Shown one piece after another: positions 61,613 to 64,000 of a stretch of DNA of 64,000 nucleotides. The first letter of the stretch is position 1. Each line of letters opens with the position of its first letter. The DNA is from Sapria himalayana (lineage: Eukaryota > Streptophyta > Magnoliopsida > Malpighiales > Rafflesiaceae): the NCBI GenBank assembly GCA_029783825.1, contig JAREIK010000340.1, forward strand, positions 277,840 to 341,839. The letters are read 5' to 3'. The notes beneath the pieces are model-generated. The model worked only from the letters and a program-made list of their open reading frames with translations, was not told where the DNA came from and did not search any database. The translations under genes were made by a program, and so were the position numbers.

Positions 61613-64000
61613 ATGGAAGATGCCTAACTTTTTGTCACTTTTTTTTTCATTTGGTTTGGTATAGTAGGTGGGTTTTTATTGAATTGCTTTGGTTCATGTT
61701 CATGAATGTAAAACTGGGGACTCGGCCGAAGGTCTAAAGAGTCTTTTTGTTTTGGTGAAATCCAAAAAGAGGATGCCTTCCACAGTTCGGGAATGGAGCG
61801 GGAGCGGGCCGGGCTTAGATTATAACATAACTAGTATGCAGGTTCACGCCGTTGATAGGCTGACCTCCTCAATTTCTCGCCTGACCTTTTCTCAAAGCTG
61901 TCCTAAGCGCAGTCGAAGTCCAGTAAGCAAGCAAAGTATCAACCCAAATAAAGCCCCTCTCTTTCCAGTAGTATGTAGCTTTACTTCCTTTCACTTATAT
62001 CGAATGGAGGGCTTAGTTTGCGTAGTTGAGTGGTGCTTGTTGAAGGCCTCTCGTAGGCCTGATCTCAAAAAGTACATACATATATAAATGTCAGTCACTC
62101 GCTTTGAACTCGACTAGATAGTTGGAATTTAGATGAACGGAACTTCTTAGAAAGCAACGAAGACGGGACTAGTTGAAAGTAGAATCTGCGGATCACTTTC
62201 GCTCTCCTCTAGGAGCGAATTCGTATAACGAGGTAGGAGCTACTTGCCCAGTAAGAAAGCTAGGCTCCATCTCAGGCGAGGGGTTATATCTCAATGAAGG
62301 AAGCAAATTATTCTAAATTGCACGAGTCTAGTTAGAAAGTTTATTTCGCAGAAGGATGAGTGGGTCAGATGGGGAGAGTCTCTTGAGCCACTTTGCACGG
62401 GATTTGTTCTGTATCAGAATCAGTCGAAGTGAAGTTACAATGGAGTAATCGGTCAGTCCTCACTGAATAATGTAAGTAGCGAACCTTGAAAGTCAGTCTT
62501 TTTATTTTTCTCTTTTATAGGGAATGTTTTTCCTGTCTTGAATCTTGAAAGCTGAAGGAAGTCAAGACTCTATCTAGTACTATGTGAGCCTGTCAACCTA
62601 TTTTCTCACGATAAAGAGTTGCTCAAACTCAAATGTGAAAAGGACCGATTCAGTAGGGGGAGGAGAAGCCTGACTAGTCTCATCAGTAAGTTAAGGAATC
62701 AAGCCGGTGAGCCAATTGAAAGTCCCTACTCCAAGCCAAGAACTACTAGAGCTCTATATGCGAGGAAAAGGGTACAGATAGGCGACGCATCTGAGCAGGC
62801 AGGGAAGACTGAGTGCTCGGAATAGGAAGGATATGAGGCTTGGGCGAGATATGTGAGGGCTACCCCCTGTTGTGCCAGAGCTCAAGTGTCTACGAGAAGC
62901 TGAGGGAGGAAGAAGGGCCTGATAGCACCGACCAATAAGTAAGGTCGCTACTGTGGCGAAAAGAATAAATTGCTGACCGATTGGCAGATAAAGTGAGGTG
63001 CGGAAAGAAAGCAATTGGTCAACATCTCACAAACATCGACGCAGGTAGGACTCAATGAATCCAGATGCAGCCTGTTACCTGATGATCCAATCAATTACCA
63101 CCATGGGAGAATTTGCACACTGGTCGAGTGAGTCACGAAGTTGAGATCCACCTATTGATTAGGGTGACGTGACCTGCCTGGATAGCACTATTGATCCCGA
63201 CCTCAGATAATCTTGGTGACGACCTGGTTTTCTCCCGATGATATCGAATCAACTATCGAAAATGAACTCAAACTCAAATAGTTGCATAGGCGGGCACCTG
63301 ACCTGCCAAACGTCTGATTCTCCCTCCAAGTTGACTACCCGCTAACGGAAACTGATGTGATAAGAGAAGAGAAAGAGAAGTGGAAGTACTATTTACTACC
63401 GGTACCTGGAAATAAGGCACAGATGAATGGGTTTCCTTCATAACAAGTAAGTGCCCTGGCCTGGCAGTCTATAATTCAGACATTGGAAAAAAAACTTGAT
63501 TCAAAGAGGGTGACGACGCAAGCAAATACATTCTCCGTGCCTTTAACCCTACGTAGAAGATACTTATGATCACTTGTCAGGATGTATAAGGTCACTTTGC
63601 CAAGTATGGGCTGACGTTCTTCACGGGAATAGGTTCGAGTCGAGGGCTGCGCTCGCTGCAATGGAATGGGAGTAAATGAAGGGGTGTAGTGATCTTGATT
63701 TTCATTTTCACTGGCGCATAACCAGAAGATGCATCATCATAAGTAATATCGATCGACTCTGCTCATAAGGTTTAAGAGGATTGTTTCAATATAAGCCCGC
63801 CCGCCCAAGGGCATTAGCATCGGTACGAGGCTGAGGACCAACAAAAGCAATGGTTAGCCTAGGCCTGGCCTTGACATGCATTATGCTAGGTACGACTTTG
63901 CCAGATACACTTTACTCTCACTTTTTTTAAATGGCTATTGAGAGCGCTTTTACGTGTTTCTTTGATATTCACTTTATAAAAGAAAATTGCAGACTGTCCA
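61613..64000. other. Spacer, no gene recognised
   Basis: Downstream of rps12. A 132-codon frame at 61689-62087 (+) and shorter frames beyond show no family motif. Nothing else recognised up to the window end. Confidence 0.45.

Noticed and set aside
1..64000. CRISPR array, bacterial operon or phage-like system
   Set aside because: No regularly spaced repeats, ribosome-binding sites or prokaryotic gene clusters; all recognised genes are plant mitochondrial or plant retroelement.

Overview
This window is DNA of seed-plant mitochondrial origin. It holds recognisable pieces of rpl2 with its group II intron, nad9, matR inside nad1 intron 4, nad1 exon 4, atp1, atp9, and the conserved nad3-rps12 pair. 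Between them lies long gene-poor spacer and fragments of Ty3/gypsy and Ty1/copia retrotransposons. matR within a nad1 intron and nad3 followed by rps12 are seed-plant hallmarks. I cannot name the species. No plastid genes, rRNA genes, intact tRNA genes or CRISPR arrays were recognised.

Layout. 1-1131 is spacer plus the end of a broken rpl2. 1132-12091 is a tandem duplication of a ~5.5 kb unit (copies A and B, visibly diverged). A third partial copy C lies at 15535-16612. 19126-19759 is a decayed gypsy integrase. A ~255 bp dispersed repeat occurs at 19906-20159 and 45890-46148. 22.6-23.4 kb is a cluster of short perfect hairpins. 31.0-32.2 kb is a gypsy gag remnant, directly followed by a ~320 bp AT-rich island with a perfect 32-bp palindrome and flanking 14-bp direct repeats. 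47.1-47.9 kb is a copia remnant. 48.8-55.1 kb carries, all on the minus strand, nad9, matR/nad1 exon 4, atp1 and atp9. 60.8-61.6 kb carries nad3 and rps12 on the plus strand. The rest is spacer in which I recognise no gene.

Condition of the genes. Nearly every recognised gene is damaged. atp1 has two frameshifts, three stops and a P-loop substitution. nad9 has one frameshift and two stops. matR lacks its N-terminal part and has stops. nad1 exon 4 looks 2 nt short. rpl2 is broken in both copies. rps12 is cut by a TGA in place of CGA. nad3 has lost its usual ATG. atp9 is open but carries R-to-Q in the invariant loop. Many lesions are C-to-T or G-to-A, often at CpG (CGA to TGA, CGA to CAA, CGT to CAT). 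Together with the diverged long duplication, this suggests that the window is a mitochondrial segment decaying in the nucleus (a NUMT) rather than a working mitochondrial chromosome. This is an inference. The alternatives are a fast-evolving mitochondrial genome carrying spare gene copies, or an assembly with residual indels.
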